The notes beneath the pieces are model-generated. The model saw nothing but the letters and a program-made list of their open reading frames with translations, made no database searches and was not told the origin of the DNA. A stretch of 64,000 nucleotides of DNA from Echinarachnius parma (taxonomy: Eukaryota; Echinodermata; Echinoidea; Clypeasteroida; Echinarachniidae), in contig JBAMJV010009705.1 of the NCBI GenBank assembly GCA_037951105.1, positions 1 through 64,000 on the forward strand, given 5' to 3'. How positions within the stretch are numbered: the first letter of the stretch is position 1; the number at the start of each line of letters is the position of its first letter. Position numbers and translations under genes: made by a program. Below, piece by piece: positions 31,909-44,700 of this stretch.

Positions 31909-34900
31909 TCAAAAACCGGTCTGTCTGTTTACTTCTACTTGTGCTTCTAATCTAGGGAGCATTTGATCTACATGTCTTCGCCAAATGCCTGTTTGCACTT
32001 GTATTTTGTACATCAGTGGTCCTTCTCTGTCCACTATCACACCTGGAACCCACTTTTGTTTTCCTACATAGTCCCTAGCAAGAACAGAGTCTCCTACTTT
32101 AAACTCGCGCAACTTGTCTGCTTTGCTGCGTTTGTCCCTAAGAGACGCTTGGTAGTGTAGCTGCTCAGCGTACCTACGTTCCATGTTTGGACGCAAATTG
32201 TCCAACCGTATGCGCAGTTGTCTTCTCATGAAGAGTGCTGCTGGCGATTCCCCTGTGACCGCATGTACAGCATTGCGATATGCCAGTAGGAATCTGTCTA
32301 GTTTGGCTTGTGCAGATCCGGTATCGGATCGGGCAGCGCGCACAGCTTGTTTGAGTGTTTGAACAAAACGCTCAGCCTGACCGTTCGTACTCGGATGATA
32401 CGGTGCGCTGCATTTGTGCGTGATTCCGTTCTTGTGCACAAATTCTTGAAACTCTGCGGAGGTGAACTGACTACCGTTGTCAGTCACTATGATTTGCGGT
32501 AATCCATACCTCGCAAACATGGTTCGTAGGGTATCGATAGTGCGTTCTGAGGTGATACTCGACATGATGAATACCTCGGGCCATTTAGAGTACGCATCTA
32601 CCACGACCATGTACGTCAGACCTTCGAATGGTCCCGCGAAATCAACATGGATTCTTTCCATTGGCTTGGACGCTGGAATCCATGGGTGCAGCAGCGTTTG
32701 CGATGGTTGGTTTTGAACAACCTGGCACGTTCCGCATCGTTTTGCATTGTCCTGTATGTGTTGGTCTATCTGTGGCCACCACACGAAACTCCTTGCCACT
32801 GCCTTCATCTTTACCACACCTAAGTGACCCTCGTGCAATTCCGCAAGAACTGATTTTTGCATTTTGTCAGGGATAATGATGCGCATTCCCCACATGAGTA
32901 TGCCTCGTTCAATCGTAATCTCTGTTCTGCGCTTAAAGAATGGTTTCAAATCGCTATCTTCAGCAGCTAGCTGCTTCGGCCAGCCATCCAAAGTATGTCT
33001 CAATACTCGAGACAGAACAGGATCTTTGCGTGTTGCGTTTCGCAATTCATTGTGTGTTGTTGGAAGCATTTCCACGTGACACACCGACACGTTTTCAGGC
33101 TCGCAACCATCTGGTTTTGCATTTGCGTCTGGAAGTCTGGAAAAGCAGTCTGCGTTTGCATTTTCCTTCGATGTGCGGTACCGTATTTCGTAGTTGAAGC
33201 CTGCAAGGTACATTGCCCATCTTTGCCTGCGTTCTGCCGCTAGCGCAGGCAAGCTCTTGTGTGGGCCTAGCAGTGCAGTGAGTGGCTTATTGTCTGTAAT
33301 AAGCGTGAATCTACGACCGTAGATGTACATATAAAATTTGCGCAAAGCGAACACAATTGCCAATGCTTCTCGCTCAATTTGCGGATACTTCCGTTCCGTT
33401 TTGGTGAGAGACCTTGACGCGAACTGTATTGGTCTTTCTTCACCGTTTGGAAGTATGTGCGACAGCACCGCGCCGATGCCTATGGGACTGGCATCTGTTG
33501 CTATGGAGATCGGTATCTCCGGATCATAGTGAACCAAGAAATCGGAAGCTCGCAGCAATTCTTTCGAATGCTTGAATGCCCGTTCCGCTTCATCGCTCCA
33601 CACAAACTTGTGATCCGATTTCAACAATTCTGTGAGCGGCGCTATTTCGTGAGCCAAATTCGGGATGTACTTGCGGTAATAATTCAACATTCCCAAATAC
33701 GACCGCAACTGTGATACATCTGTGGGACTAGAGAGATTTTCGATCTGTTCCACTTTCTCCTCTACTGCGTGTACGCCTTTTGCATCGATCACGTGACCTA
33801 GGAATTGTACCGATTCCTGCACGAACTGGCACTTCTCTTTCTTTAGTGTCAAGTTCCGATCTTCAAGACGTGTGAGCACTTGGTCCAAGTTTGCCAGGTG
33901 CTCTTCCGGGGTTCGACCCGTGACGAGAATGTCGTCCAGATACACTTGTACACCCGGTAGCCCTTGCAACACTTGCTCTATGGTATTCTGCCAAATGGCA
34001 GGCGCGCTGGTGATACCGAACACAAGGCGATTCTGCTGAAACAAACCTTTGTGGGTTGAAACGACCAAGAACTGTTTGGACTCTTCATCCAACTCAATTT
34101 GATTGTAGGCGTGTGCCAAATCAAGGGTTGAGAATAGCATGCCTCCGCTCAGATTAGCCAATATGTCTTCTACATTGATATTGGGGGGCGGTACCTGGTC
34201 TAAGACTGGGTTTACTGTGGTCTTATAGTTGCCACAAATGCGAACTGACCCATCTTTCTTTGGTATAGCTACAATAGCTGTGCTCCACTCACTATGTTCA
34301 ATGGGTGTAAGGACACCACATTTTTGTAGTCTATCCAACTCTTGTTCTACTTGGCCTCTCATAGCATATGGAACTTTGTATGGCCTAGTAGTCACTGGTC
34401 TAGCTCCCTCTTGGACTGAGATGTGTGCTTTAGCCTGGGTCATCCTACCTAGCCTATTCTCAAACAATTTTGAATGTTTGTCTAGGACTCTATCAAGCTC
34501 ATTCGAGTGTAGTACCTGGACCTGGTCCTGGTCTACCTTCTGATCTAGGCCTAAGGCTCTATCTCTATGAAGCCTAGTTTGGACTAGAGACTTCCACTCA
34601 AGAGGTATTATCCCTAGCCAATCACGACCCATCAATGTGTACTCAGTATGTTCGACTACGAACAGACATAGTCTACCACTATACGAACCGTACCTTACCT
34701 GGACTTGGACTTTACCGACTGGTTTGACCTTTTCACCTGTGAAACTCGTGAAGGACTTCCCCGTCTCTTCCATCTGTACATGAGACAAGCACTTTTCATA
34801 GTATGACAATGGAATCATGCTCACACCAGACCCTGTGTCAACTTCCATTTCTACTATTTTACCTTCAATTTCTACTGGTGCCAAAATGGCTCCATTCTCA

Positions 34901-36018
34901 GACTTGGACCTAGATGTTGAATTTACTCTAAGCATGAACATTGTGTAATCATACACTACTCTGTCCTTACGTCTATCGTTACCATGGTTACCATTGTTAT
35001 CACCATGGTCAGATTCATTCTCTACATCACTAGAGTCAGATTCATTCTCATCACTACTTATCACTGCACATTTCTTTGTGTGATCTTTTGACTTTGACTT
35101 TACTCTGAACTTAGTGTTTTTACTCTTCTGTTCATTGTTCTGTTTCTTTACATGTTTGTCTTTGTTTCGACATTTTCTCTCCAAGTGTCCTTTCTTTTGA
35201 CAGTTTCTGCATATTGCTGTTTTGTGCCAACAATCCTCTGGAGCGTGTCTTCCACCACACCGGTAACATTCGGCTTGGTCCTTGTTCCTGTAACCGCTGT
35301 TTGACGCTGCATTACTGCGCTGTTTGCCATAGCCATGTCCATGATGAACCGCATTCACACCGTTGCTGGTCCTGGGCCTGCTTATGTTGCTACCATCTGT
35401 GCGTGAACTCTGTGACCGCATAGCACGGGCTTCCCCTGCTGCTGTTTCTCGGCTGAGGGCAAAGTCTACAGCCTGTTGAAATGTAAGCTGTGCATTTTCG
35501 GAAGCCTTTTCCATCAATTGGAGCGATGTCGATTCAGAAGTGATCCCGCTTATAAAACGGTCTCTCAATTGCTCATCCAATTTGTCATTGTAACTGCAAT
35601 TTAAGCTCAAATGTTTTAGTTGCACAACATACTCACTCGTTGATTCATCTGGTGCTTGATCCCGGCGAATAAACTTACGCCGTTCTGCCACAACCATGGG
35701 GGTACTTTTCAAGTGCTTTCGTAGAATAGCTTTCAGTCCCTGGTATGACTTGGTGAGTGGCGAGGCTGGTGCGACCAAATCTCGAACCAATCCATAGTAG
35801 TGAGCCCCGATCGAGTGCAAAAACATTGCAGTGACTTGTTTATCGCCCTGCCCCTCTCCGCTCGCATCCAGTTGTGCGGCTGGTACCGTTAGCCCATTTG
35901 CGATCAGGTACAGTTCGAAGCGCTCGACGTAGCAATCAAAATCTTCGTTGCCGTCATAGCTCGAACTAAACGGTGGCAAAAATGCCCGATTTTGCCCCAC
36001 ATTTGCACTCGTCATTAT
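31909..36018 (-). CDS. Gag-Pol polyprotein of the Ty3/gypsy element
   Basis: The open frame extends from about 36081, but the first 20 codons overlap the primer-binding site; the first true ATG is near 36015 (MTSANVGQNRAF). Domains in order: gag, two CCHC zinc knuckles around residues 270-310 (CYRCGGRHAPEDCWH; CRNCQKKGHLERKC), aspartic protease VDTGSGVSMIP, reverse transcriptase with VYLDDILV, RNase H (TDASPIGIGAVLS and TDNKPL), integrase with an HHCC zinc site (HEGHLGVVKM ... CGTCQ) and the DDE core (VDFAGPF, VTDNGSQF, NGQAERFVQTLKQ). No chromodomain motif was noticed. Gag and pol form one frame with no frameshift, as in some mag/CsRn1-type lineages; lineage not settled. Codon use is less AT-rich than the flanks. 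Confidence 0.95.
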   Translation of the reverse strand: MMTSANVGQNRAFLPPFSSSYDGNEDFDCYVERFELYLIANGLTVPAAQLDASGEGQGDKQVTAMFLHSIGAHYYGLVRDLVAPASPLTKSYQGLKAILRKHLKSTPMVVAERRKFIRRDQAPDESTSEYVVQLKHLSLNCSYNDKLDEQLRDRFISGITSESTSLQLMEKASENAQLTFQQAVDFALSRETAAGEARAMRSQSSRTDGSNISRPRTSNGVNAVHHGHGYGKQRSNAASNSGYRNKDQAECYRCGGRHAPEDCWHKTAICRNCQKKGHLERKCRNKDKHVKKQNNEQKSKNTKFRVKSKSKDHTKKCAVISSDENESDSSDVENESDHGDNNGNHGNDRRKDRVVYDYTMFMLRVNSTSRSKSENGAILAPVEIEGKIVEMEVDTGSGVSMIPLSYYEKCLSHVQMEETGKSFTSFTGEKVKPVGKVQVQVRYGSYSGRLCLFVVEHTEYTLMGRDWLGIIPLEWKSLVQTRLHRDRALGLDQKVDQDQVQVLHSNELDRVLDKHSKLFENRLGRMTQAKAHISVQEGARPVTTRPYKVPYAMRGQVEQELDRLQKCGVLTPIEHSEWSTAIVAIPKKDGSVRICGNYKTTVNPVLDQVPPPNINVEDILANLSGGMLFSTLDLAHAYNQIELDEESKQFLVVSTHKGLFQQNRLVFGITSAPAIWQNTIEQVLQGLPGVQVYLDDILVTGRTPEEHLANLDQVLTRLEDRNLTLKKEKCQFVQESVQFLGHVIDAKGVHAVEEKVEQIENLSSPTDVSQLRSYLGMLNYYRKYIPNLAHEIAPLTELLKSDHKFVWSDEAERAFKHSKELLRASDFLVHYDPEIPISIATDASPIGIGAVLSHILPNGEERPIQFASRSLTKTERKYPQIEREALAIVFALRKFYMYIYGRRFTLITDNKPLTALLGPHKSLPALAAERRQRWAMYLAGFNYEIRYRTSKENANADCFSRLPDANAKPDGCEPENVSVCHVEMLPTTHNELRNATRKDPVLSRVLRHTLDGWPKQLAAEDSDLKPFFKRRTEITIERGILMWGMRIIIPDKMQKSVLAELHEGHLGVVKMKAVARSFVWWPQIDQHIQDNAKRCGTCQVVQNQPSQTLLHPWIPASKPMERIHVDFAGPFEGLTYMVVVDAYSKWPEVFIMSSITSERTIDTLRTMFARYGLPQIIVTDNGSQFTSAEFQEFVHKNGITHKCSAPYHPSTNGQAERFVQTLKQAVRAARSDTGSAQAKLDRFLLAYRNAVHAVTGESPAALFMRRQLRIRLDNLRPNMERRYAEQLHYQASLRDKRSKADKLREFKVGDSVLARDYVGKQKWVPGVIVDREGPLMYKIQVQTGIWRRHVDQMLPRLEAQVEVNRQTGF

Positions 36019-36083
36019 GTCAGTACGTGGTTGACTTGTCAAAGATGAAATTTCACATTTCACTGTCCATCTCGTCGCCAATT

Positions 36084-36253
36084 TGTTGGGTTCTTAATCA
36101 CTCAAAGAACGACCACGGTCACTCATGGTTTACGTTACATGGTGCCATCTTTAATCGAAGCTCATAGCAACAACAACTGAGCCTATGGAAGGCCAACAGA
36201 TACAATATAATTATGGAACGCTAATGGTGTATACAACTTAGTAATACATAACA
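36084..36253 (-). repeat. 5' LTR
   Basis: 170 bp; transcription of the element should start here on the minus strand. The primer-binding site begins a few bases inside, at about 36080. Confidence 0.95.
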
Positions 36254-36859
36254 GAAACCCGCCTCAAAAATATTGCGAATATGATTCTTTGTTGATATAC
36301 TTGTGTAATAGAAATATTTTCTCTTCTTTTCTGAACCGATTTCGATCATACAAAGTTTATGTGTTTTTTTTCCAAATATTACTCTTCATTTTTCATAACC
36401 GCACAAATAAATTATTTCTTGAACCACCCTCTCAACAAAAACTTTAACCTTACTTTAAACAATCGTGAATTGTATTAAGCATATTTCGAATAGAAAGTAA
36501 ACTGGAAAGTGCAATTGTGTTTGACAATGTTTTTAAATTAGAACGAAATTGACGAATGATAATTGCACGGACATCATGTATTCCACATTTTGCTTTCACA
36601 TAATACTTACAGACCATATCAAAATGAAACTTAAAATAGTGGTTTTTCTATGTTCTAGTACACCATGTAGACAGGTTGACAATGTTTATGAATTCACATA
36701 CAAACTGCGTTTCGGATTTGTGAGTGTTTATATAGACAGATGGTCTTTATACACATGTGATCCCTAAAACAGGTTTGACTGTGTTATAGTAAACGCAATT
36801 ATATTTTTAATGAGACTACCGGTTTATATGATTTATTTATCTAATCTGCGTCAATTATA

Positions 36860-37370
36860 CAGGGTGGCCCCCAAAAAAACAGAACGGGGCACTTCCCAAA
36901 ATATAGTAACAAATGTATTATGTCCATCGGATAGGGTGTCTTTTCAAATGAACAACGATACCAAGAACAGTCAATTCGGTCGTGTAGTTTTTGTTTTAGA
37001 GCGCTGTGAGTGACACCATGTCAGGTTCTCTTTTTTTGTCAATCTTTAACAAGTCAATGCTTGATATTCGCATGTACCGCCTTTCATAGCGTTGATAACG
37101 CGCGCCATTGTTAGTGTGCACTCAGCCGTGTGCCGAGAGAATAGGCATGGTCGATCAATGGTATTACGGGCAGGGAGTGCATATTACCTGGCGCCGACTA
37201 GGTACAAATTCACAACAAATTGAACCTGACATGGCCTCACTCGCAGAGTCCTAACAAAATCTTGTATTGGTATCGTTGTTCATTGGAAAGGACACCCTAT
37301 CCGATGGACATGTTCATTTTGTTACTTTATTTTGGGAAGTGACCCGTTCCGTTTTGTTTTGGCCACCCTG
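36860..37370. mobile_element. Tc1/mariner-type MITE with long inverted repeats
   Basis: Ends CAGGGTGGCC and GGCCACCCTG next to TA dinucleotides; inverted arms extend about 130 bp (for example CACTTCCCAAAATA and GTCCATCGGATAGGGTGTC match their complements at the right). No ORF. Non-autonomous. Confidence 0.85.
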
Positions 37371-38290
37371 TATAGTCGGAAGAAAATACACAGGTTAATT
37401 GACTTACGTGGTTACAAGGCAATCACGATATCTTCGATATGATTTTCAGGTGATTAACCAATAAAGGATTAATTTCCAATTTTCTTCAAACGATTAATCA
37501 AGACTACTGTTCACTGTAAATCTGCGTCATAATATAATTTCGGTAGCAAATAAACAAGTTAATTATCAATTTAAGATATCTTCAACATGATTTCTCAGGT
37601 GATTAAACAACAAGAAGTGTGCGTTTCCCTATTTTTCCCGAAGCAGGTAGACCATATCATTGTCAATAACATTATACTTCATGCAAAACCAATGGCGTAT
37701 CCTGGATTAACACAAAAAGGGGGGGGGGGGGGCGAAGATCACATGAACCGGCCTTAAGCTGGGTGCCGTTATGTTAGGGAAGCGAACTACAGAGAAGGAT
37801 GGAGAAAGGTGGTTGCCAAGCCACTGGTGAAGCCCCTATACATGTTATAAGGCCAGTTAGGCTACATGGTAGCAGGAGGTTAGGTGAGGTGAAGGGAGAG
37901 GGGCGGCAAGCTTGAGAATAAAGTAAACGTTCGATGTAAGGTGCAAGATATAAAGGAATACGTTATGAAAGTTTGAACAAATTGGTCACAATTTGGAGGG
38001 GAACACAACTGTCCCTTTTATGCACCCCTCAGTTACGCCAGTCATTTGACAAAACAAACACGAACAAAATCTCATAAATACCGCGTTCTGCATATTTCAA
38101 TTGTGAACTGCTCAGTCATAAAAATACATAATTTGTTCCCTTTGTAAAAAAAACAGATTTATTTCATCCTTTTGTCATGGTTGTTGAGCACGGGGAATAT
38201 GAATCCAATTACTCATCGAGCGTGCTCTTTCTCTACCTAATATTGGACGCTTTGTTCGAGAAGGTGATATTGTGTAGCAGAGGTGGGCCA

Positions 38291-38551
38291 GGGGGTGTTT
38301 CTAAGTTGGACTTTAAAAGTATGGAAAGCCACTAGTTTCTTTTACAAATTATTTTAAAAGTTCTTTTTCATAAATCATTCATATTTTCTATTATCAAGGA
38401 GATTCCATGTTTTTGATGTAAAATTCATGAGCGTCTAAAATGCTTGCATTCTTGCTTTTGAATAGTTTTATTCTAAGGTTACACATGGCTTTCCATATAG
38501 TTAAGTCCAACTTAGAGTCAAGTTCAAATTAGGATCTTTGCGAAACGCCCC
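38291..38551. repeat. MITE family D, copy 1
   Basis: GGGGTGTTTCTAAGTTGGAC at the left, GTCCAACTTAG ... TTTGCGAAACGCCCC at the right. Related copy at about 40395-40735 in intron 1 of gene 2. Confidence 0.6.
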
Positions 38552-39607
38552 AGGATGCAATCACCCCTAGCTCGACACTGCTAGGACGTAATTGTGGAGG
38601 TGTTGTTTTGTGGCAAGAACGGTTTGGGCGCTTTGCTCATGATAATAAGGCCTAGGGTTCGAAACTGAATATTCTCTAACATTTACGAGTACAGTAATGT
38701 TATTCTCTACCCAGGTAATTTTAATTAACCGCTAAAAAAACGCCAAATTCTCCTAAGCTAATACATACCAGTTGTATAAGTTACATACTTATATTACTAT
38801 TTGAACATAGTAGATTCCCTTCTAGTTTTAAAATGTGTTAATCTCATTTCGCTCAAGCTCGTTCAATCGCCACAAGAGCTCTTTGTATAAACAGCGTACC
38901 ATTATGATATTATTCGACGTTCTCGAATATTGTATTGACTCTATCACGGTGCATTGCACCGCAACAATAAAACCACAAAGTTGCAAAGGACTAACAGTCA
39001 GAGTAACGATTGCCCAAAAATGTATCTGCTTATTCCACAAATTTAGAAGGCTTTTCATCAGCTTTGGAATAAATTACCATATTGTTGGTATGAATACAAT
39101 TCATGCCCGTCTAATGTATTGCGTGCAATGTGTGCGCTGAGTGTATTACCACAGCGCATAATAATAGTGGCAGGCGGTTTGTCACGGAGTTGGTTACGTC
39201 GTCAATATACATGAATGCTTGAATTTGCAATGTAATACCTTTGGATAAATTGTGCTTTTTATTATCAGTATTATACGAGCGTTTTTATAACCTTTTGCTA
39301 CTACTCATCACAAAGATATCTCAGCATCTGGAATATTGATAATGTGATTTATACAGTTTAGTATGTCCTACCCAACGTTATATGTCATGATGGATATTGT
39401 CGTCTTTTTTAGTGGTACTCGCACGACAGCCGTTAACGATGATCATGATGATTATAATTAAAACCTGGATCAGTAGTGCTGGTTTAATATGGAACCTTGG
39501 GTGTTCTAGTGTCATACTTGAATTAAACCATTGACAACTAAAAAAAAAAACAAGGATATCTCGGATTCAAATATAACACGGAGGATGCGTTCTAGGAGGA
39601 AATGGTT

Positions 39608-39740
39608 GTGTCTCCTACATGAGATGCCATAACGGATTGATTGTGTCTCCTACATGAGATGCCATAACGGATTGATTGTGTCTCCTACATGAGATGCCAT
39701 AACGGATTGATTGTGTCTCCTACATGAGATGCCATAACGG
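39608..39740. repeat. 35-bp minisatellite
   Basis: Four units of TGTGTCTCCTACATGAGATG CCATAACGGATTGAT with almost no divergence. About 480 bp before the gene 2 start codon. Confidence 0.9.
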
Positions 39741-40219
39741 ATTATTGTCAACATTTCAGTAGAGAAATACAACACTCGTGGTATTGGTAACAGAGGAAGG
39801 TTAATGTTGATTAAAACTTGAAGGATAATTTCGAATTTATCATGGCTTTTATAGCATCATACTTGAGTTAAACCATTGATTATACTGTATTATACTTAGG
39901 AAAGGATATCTCGGATTTTGATGGTGGATGCGTTTTTAAGCTCCAATGTCATGAACGTGGGGATGGTATCATAATGGACATTCGTTCGTCACCAGTTCGA
40001 GTTGAGACTATACAGCAGTTGTTCGAATGGTAACATAATGATTACAGCGTCATGAGAAGATCCCTGGTTTAATAGTGGCCTTCCTAGTATGGAACATAAT
40101 TTTAAGCCTTTGAACACTGAAAATAACACCTCAGTTTGGGGGTTGTTGAGAACTTTGTGTTGATAAGCAAATTAATGATTCTTCTTTAAAAAGCGTGTTA
40201 AAGTCGCATTTACTTCGTG

Positions 40220-40298
40220 ATGAAACTTATCTACATTTTGCTGCATGTATTTCACGTGCAGTTCCTGCTTTGGAACCACGTTCGGGCTGAGAACCAAG
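40220..40298 (+). CDS. Gene 2 exon 1: signal peptide
   Basis: ATG at 40220 opens MKLIYILLHVFHVQFLLW... ending near AEN; donor CAAG|GTATGT, phase 1. Same length (79 nt) and phase as exon 1 of gene 3. Confidence 0.88.
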
Positions 40299-41637
40299 GT
40301 ATGTTTCATGTATGTATTATGGAATTGCATACAAACTGGCAAAAGACCAAGGGGAGAGGGTGGGGCGGGGGTGGGGGGGGGGGGGGGGGTAGGCAGTAGC
40401 CCCCAAAGTTGGACTTAAACATTATGTTAAGCCATTTATAACCTTGGAATACAAACTATATTAAAAAACAAATATGCAAGTATTTTAGACTTTTAATACA
40501 TTTTACATCAAGAACATGATATCTTCTTGATAATAGAAATAATGATTTGAATACAAATATTACGCCTTTTAACCCCTTGACTACAGGAACCGAGTGGGTT
40601 GTGTACACAGTCTATGGGGATTTCGTAAACTCGTAGCGAATGAGTTAAAATAACTTTTGCAAACAAATGTTCAAAGAAACAAACGGCTTTCCATAATTAA
40701 GTCCAACTTAACTTAGGATCTTTGTGAAACACCCCAAATTTTTTTTTTAACCGCTAGCAGCTATTCCCTGCTAAGTCAATTTCAGATAATACGGTTTAGT
40801 GAGCAACAAACAGTTTCATAGTCCCCAACTATGGTTTAGTTGTTTTAGCCTTAGGATACCCACTTAGTTGTCCTTAGTTAGCAACTACAACATATTATGG
40901 AACCTTAAATCAATATTATAGTATAATTATGATGTCAGAGCCACATGATCCAAAATAGACTTATCAGGCAACTAAGCTAGCGGGCTTTAACGAATATGGG
41001 TACAGGGGATCGTATTTATGGGACAACACTAGCTTTGTTACACTCTAAGTATATCGTATATGATAGGGCTATGAACGCAAAGATAATTTTTATTAGTTGT
41101 GAGCTATCGTTTTTTGCCTTAAAATTGTTTACCTACTAATGTAACCTTATTTGACGCACTCGGTGCATACTTAGCCCAGTCAAAAAATTAGACTTAGCTC
41201 GAAACTATTATACTATCGTGGCTACAGCAGGGTTTTACAAAGACATGGAAGAGGGGTCCGGTATATTAAAACATGAGTATTCTACCTTATGCAGACCACC
41301 TTATATACTAGCTATTCGTGAAATTGTTGCATATTATTAGTATAATTTGCCTGGACAAAATAAGTTGATATTAACATTGTATGCAAAATATAATCGTCAA
41401 CTATTATTTAATTGCACTACATGAAGCTATACATGGACTTTTTGAATCTGTTACATTCACCTGCTGTGGCTAATGATGTAGATAATATAATGTTGTTTTG
41501 TACATGTTTTTTTCCGTATTATTAGTAATCGTTGTTAGGCAAGGACAATTTTTGTTTCGTTATGCAGAGCACAATTAATATACTGTATTTCATTTATTAT
41601 TATTATTATTATGATTATGATTATGATTATGATTATG

Positions 41638-41709
<72 letters not shown>

Positions 41710-44700
41710 ATTAATATTATCATTATTATTATTATCATTATTATTATTATTATTAGTAGTAGTAGTAGTATTATTAGTATTATTATTATTATTATTATTA
41801 TTAATTTTGAAAGTTGAAACCTGATATATTTTATGTTGCTGGCGTTATGCTCAAGCTAAAACTAATCGATACCTTCTTTCATACGGTATATATGTGGTTG
41901 TTGTTGTTGTTGTTGTTGCTTTGTTTGAATTCAGATTGATCAATAATTGTATTATTTGTATGACCTAGCATACAAGCATCGCATTCAGTATACACGGTCT
42001 CGATCATATTATGATCACATACATATAGTTATTACCCTGTGGTATACTATGATATCAGAACACAATACACCTTATGTAATTAAAACGCCAGTTAAATCCA
42101 ACGCACATGATGATGCATAATCAACCGTGCAATTAGATTGAAATCAAATGTATTGAATTGTTGATTGCCGCATATTAATGTTATTTAGAGACATTTTTTG
42201 ATATGTTCATTATTCTTAATCATGCAGCGTAGTTGATGAATACATCAATGAACTGCCTACATAACTGCCTTAAATATGCACTCCATTACGTCCATGAAAT
42301 TTCAATGCAATCATATAAATTTTAAAAAGCGAATTTATCTACTTGTTTACTTGGAAATTAAAATGATTGCGATATGTTTGTATTAAAACACAGTCTTTTG
42401 TAAAATGATTTTGGGTTCAATGCAAATGAAAATCAATAATTAAAAACTGAAGTTACGAAATGACTGTAGATCAAAACGCTGTGTCATTTGAAAACAGTGA
42501 GTAGAGCAATGTTACAACAATACTACAACTTACTACAATACATGCGTTATGGGTTGGCTAATTATCCGACATAAAACTGGGTATTATAGTATGGTACATG
42601 TATATATATGGTTGTATACCATATTAAAATGATTATATTAAAAATCTACAGTTCTTCATTATACTTTTCTCTCGTAATATACAGCATTCATGTCTGGGTA
42701 TCATATTACATGCCGAAAGCGTTATTATATCTAGGTTTAATTATAATGCAATATTGATCAATAAGCTATATAGCCAATAGGCATTGTCATACGTTATTGT
42801 GTCCTTCATTGACAGGTGTTCTCTGCGTATTTGTGAAACTGGCAAGGCGGTGTCACACAATGTAACCGCATTCAGCTCACCATGGATACTAGTCATTCGT
42901 TCATTCAATCATGTATTCATCCATTCACCTATTTATTTAGTAATTCATTCATTCATTCATTCATTCATTCATTCATTCATTTATTATTCATTTGTTCATG
43001 CGTTCGTTCGTTCGTTCCTTGCTTGATCGTGTGTTAGTTCGACCGTTCATTCATATCATACCGTGTTTTTGTCCCTTTGTATTAATAATACATTAAAAAA
43101 CATTACGTATTTAGATGGAGGTTGTGACCATTGAAAAACAAACGAACTTGAACTCGAACGTATCATAAATTGGCATTTTGCATTATGTAACTTATGTAAT
43201 AATTTTTTTGAACTTTGTTACGACAGTGAGAGTCGTAGGTAGCAACGAATATGGCGCAGGGAGGGTCGAGGTGTTCATTAATGGCACATGGGGTACCGTC
43301 TGCGACACAAACTGGGACGAAAAGGACGTCGCGGTGGTCTGCCGAAGCCTGGGCTTCCCCGGTATCGCCCGCGTGCCCTTCCGGATCGACCCCGTTGATT
43401 CGCCGCCGCGGTTCGGAGCTGGTGACGGGCCCATCTTCATGGAAGATGTCGAGTGTGGAGGGGATGAGGAGAACCTGTTCGAGTGTCGACACAGTGGGAG
43501 TGAAGACCATAGCTGCACCCACGACATGGACGCTGGAGCAGTGTGTCTTAAAGGTGATTTCTTATTATCTTTGTCGTGACTTGGTATTGTATGCATTCGT
43601 CAATGATGCTAGCCCGTATACTTTAATTGATACTGTCTTGATACTTGATGAGAAAATATCGATCTGAGTAGTAAAAAAAAAAAAAAAAAAAAAACAACAC
43701 CATTCGGTGCTGTCCTGGTCCTGGTCATAATGAATAATTTCTTTGAAAAGATATACATGAATGAAAAGCTATGTTTCTCTTCTTTCATTCGATGTACAAC
43801 TTATGGCACATAATTCACGCATGACTGAATTAAAACAATGGAAATTGGTGTTACCAAAATTCCAATTGCACGCAGAAATTGCAAGTTTGGGTATGTTTTT
43901 GGGGTGAGTTTTTAGGGTATAGTAACCGTACCTTTTTTTGAAAAAGGACAAACACTGCATACAAATTCATATTTTTTTCTTTTATATGACACCTCATGCA
44001 CAACAAAATAAACGATGTGTGCCAGAGAACAAGTACAGTGAAAACATGCCTGATTTCTGCCCAAATGAGTAGGTAGTTGAGTAAAAAGTCGCTCAGCTTT
44101 CCTGATTTAGCAGCTAACAATGGACTTGATGCATGAGTGAATTTACACAAACATGGGGATCAGGGAAAACATGGGAAACATGCTAGATCAGGAAAGTTAA
44201 TAATTTCGGCTGAAATCAAGCATGTTTTCATTGTACTCGTTCTCTGGCATAAATCATTTATTTTTTAATTATGAGGTGTCATATAAAAAGATAAAAGTAT
44301 GAATTTTCATGCGGTGTTTGTCCTTTTTCAAAGTAAGTACGTTTACTAAACCTGCAATTTCTGCGTGCAAATGGAATGTTGGTAACACCAATTTTCATTG
44401 TTCTAATTCAGTCATGCGTGAATTATGTGCCATAAGTTGTACATCAAATGAAAGAAGAGAAACAGAGCTTTTCATTCATGTATATCTCATCAAAGAAATT
44501 ATTCATTATGACAGAAAATTTCTGCCATGAAATCCGGTTTCGTTTTATCTGGGACACACTGTATAGCAAATACATATTCAAGGTATTACAATTACTGGAT
44601 AAAACAGCAATGTATTTTTTTGTTATATCTCCGCTATTTTTAATTATGAACATTTAAAAACAATTTGATATAATTTTTTTTTTCATTCACATTTTATAAT

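Larger units (their letters stand above)
31067..36253 (-). mobile_element. Ty3/gypsy LTR retrotransposon, full length
   Basis: The two 170-bp LTRs (31067-31236 and 36084-36253) begin TGTTGGGTTC and end TACATAACA and read identical by eye; GAAAC is duplicated at 31062-31066 and 36254-36258. On the minus strand the primer-binding site TGGCGACGAGATGG follows the 5' LTR and a polypurine tract (GGCAGGGGGGAGAGT) precedes the 3' LTR at 31237-31253. One unbroken gag-pol ORF lies between. No envelope gene is seen. Identical LTRs and an open ORF mean a very recent insertion that may still be active. Confidence 0.96.
36259..40219. other. Intergenic region upstream of gene 2
   Basis: Contains a diverged family B fragment (about 36290-36455), a mariner-type MITE (36860-37370), an inverted repeat near 37690-38045 with the GCGTATCCTGG / CAGTTACGCC theme, a MITE at 38291-38551 and a 35-bp minisatellite (39608-39740). 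No exon or clear core promoter was found; AT-rich DNA elsewhere. Confidence 0.45.

Noticed and set aside
31963-35423. Numerous plus-strand ORFs of 60 to 104 codons
   Set aside because: Antisense shadows of the gypsy gag-pol gene.
39608-39740. CRISPR-like regular repeat
   Set aside because: Units are contiguous without unique spacers, in a eukaryotic genome; a simple minisatellite.
41535-41817. Poly-isoleucine ORFs on both strands
   Set aside because: Translation of an (ATT)n microsatellite.
43163-43667. ORFs of 119 to 138 codons on both strands around the SRCR exon
   Set aside because: Other frames of a GC-rich exon; only the SRCR frame has domain signature and phase agreement.
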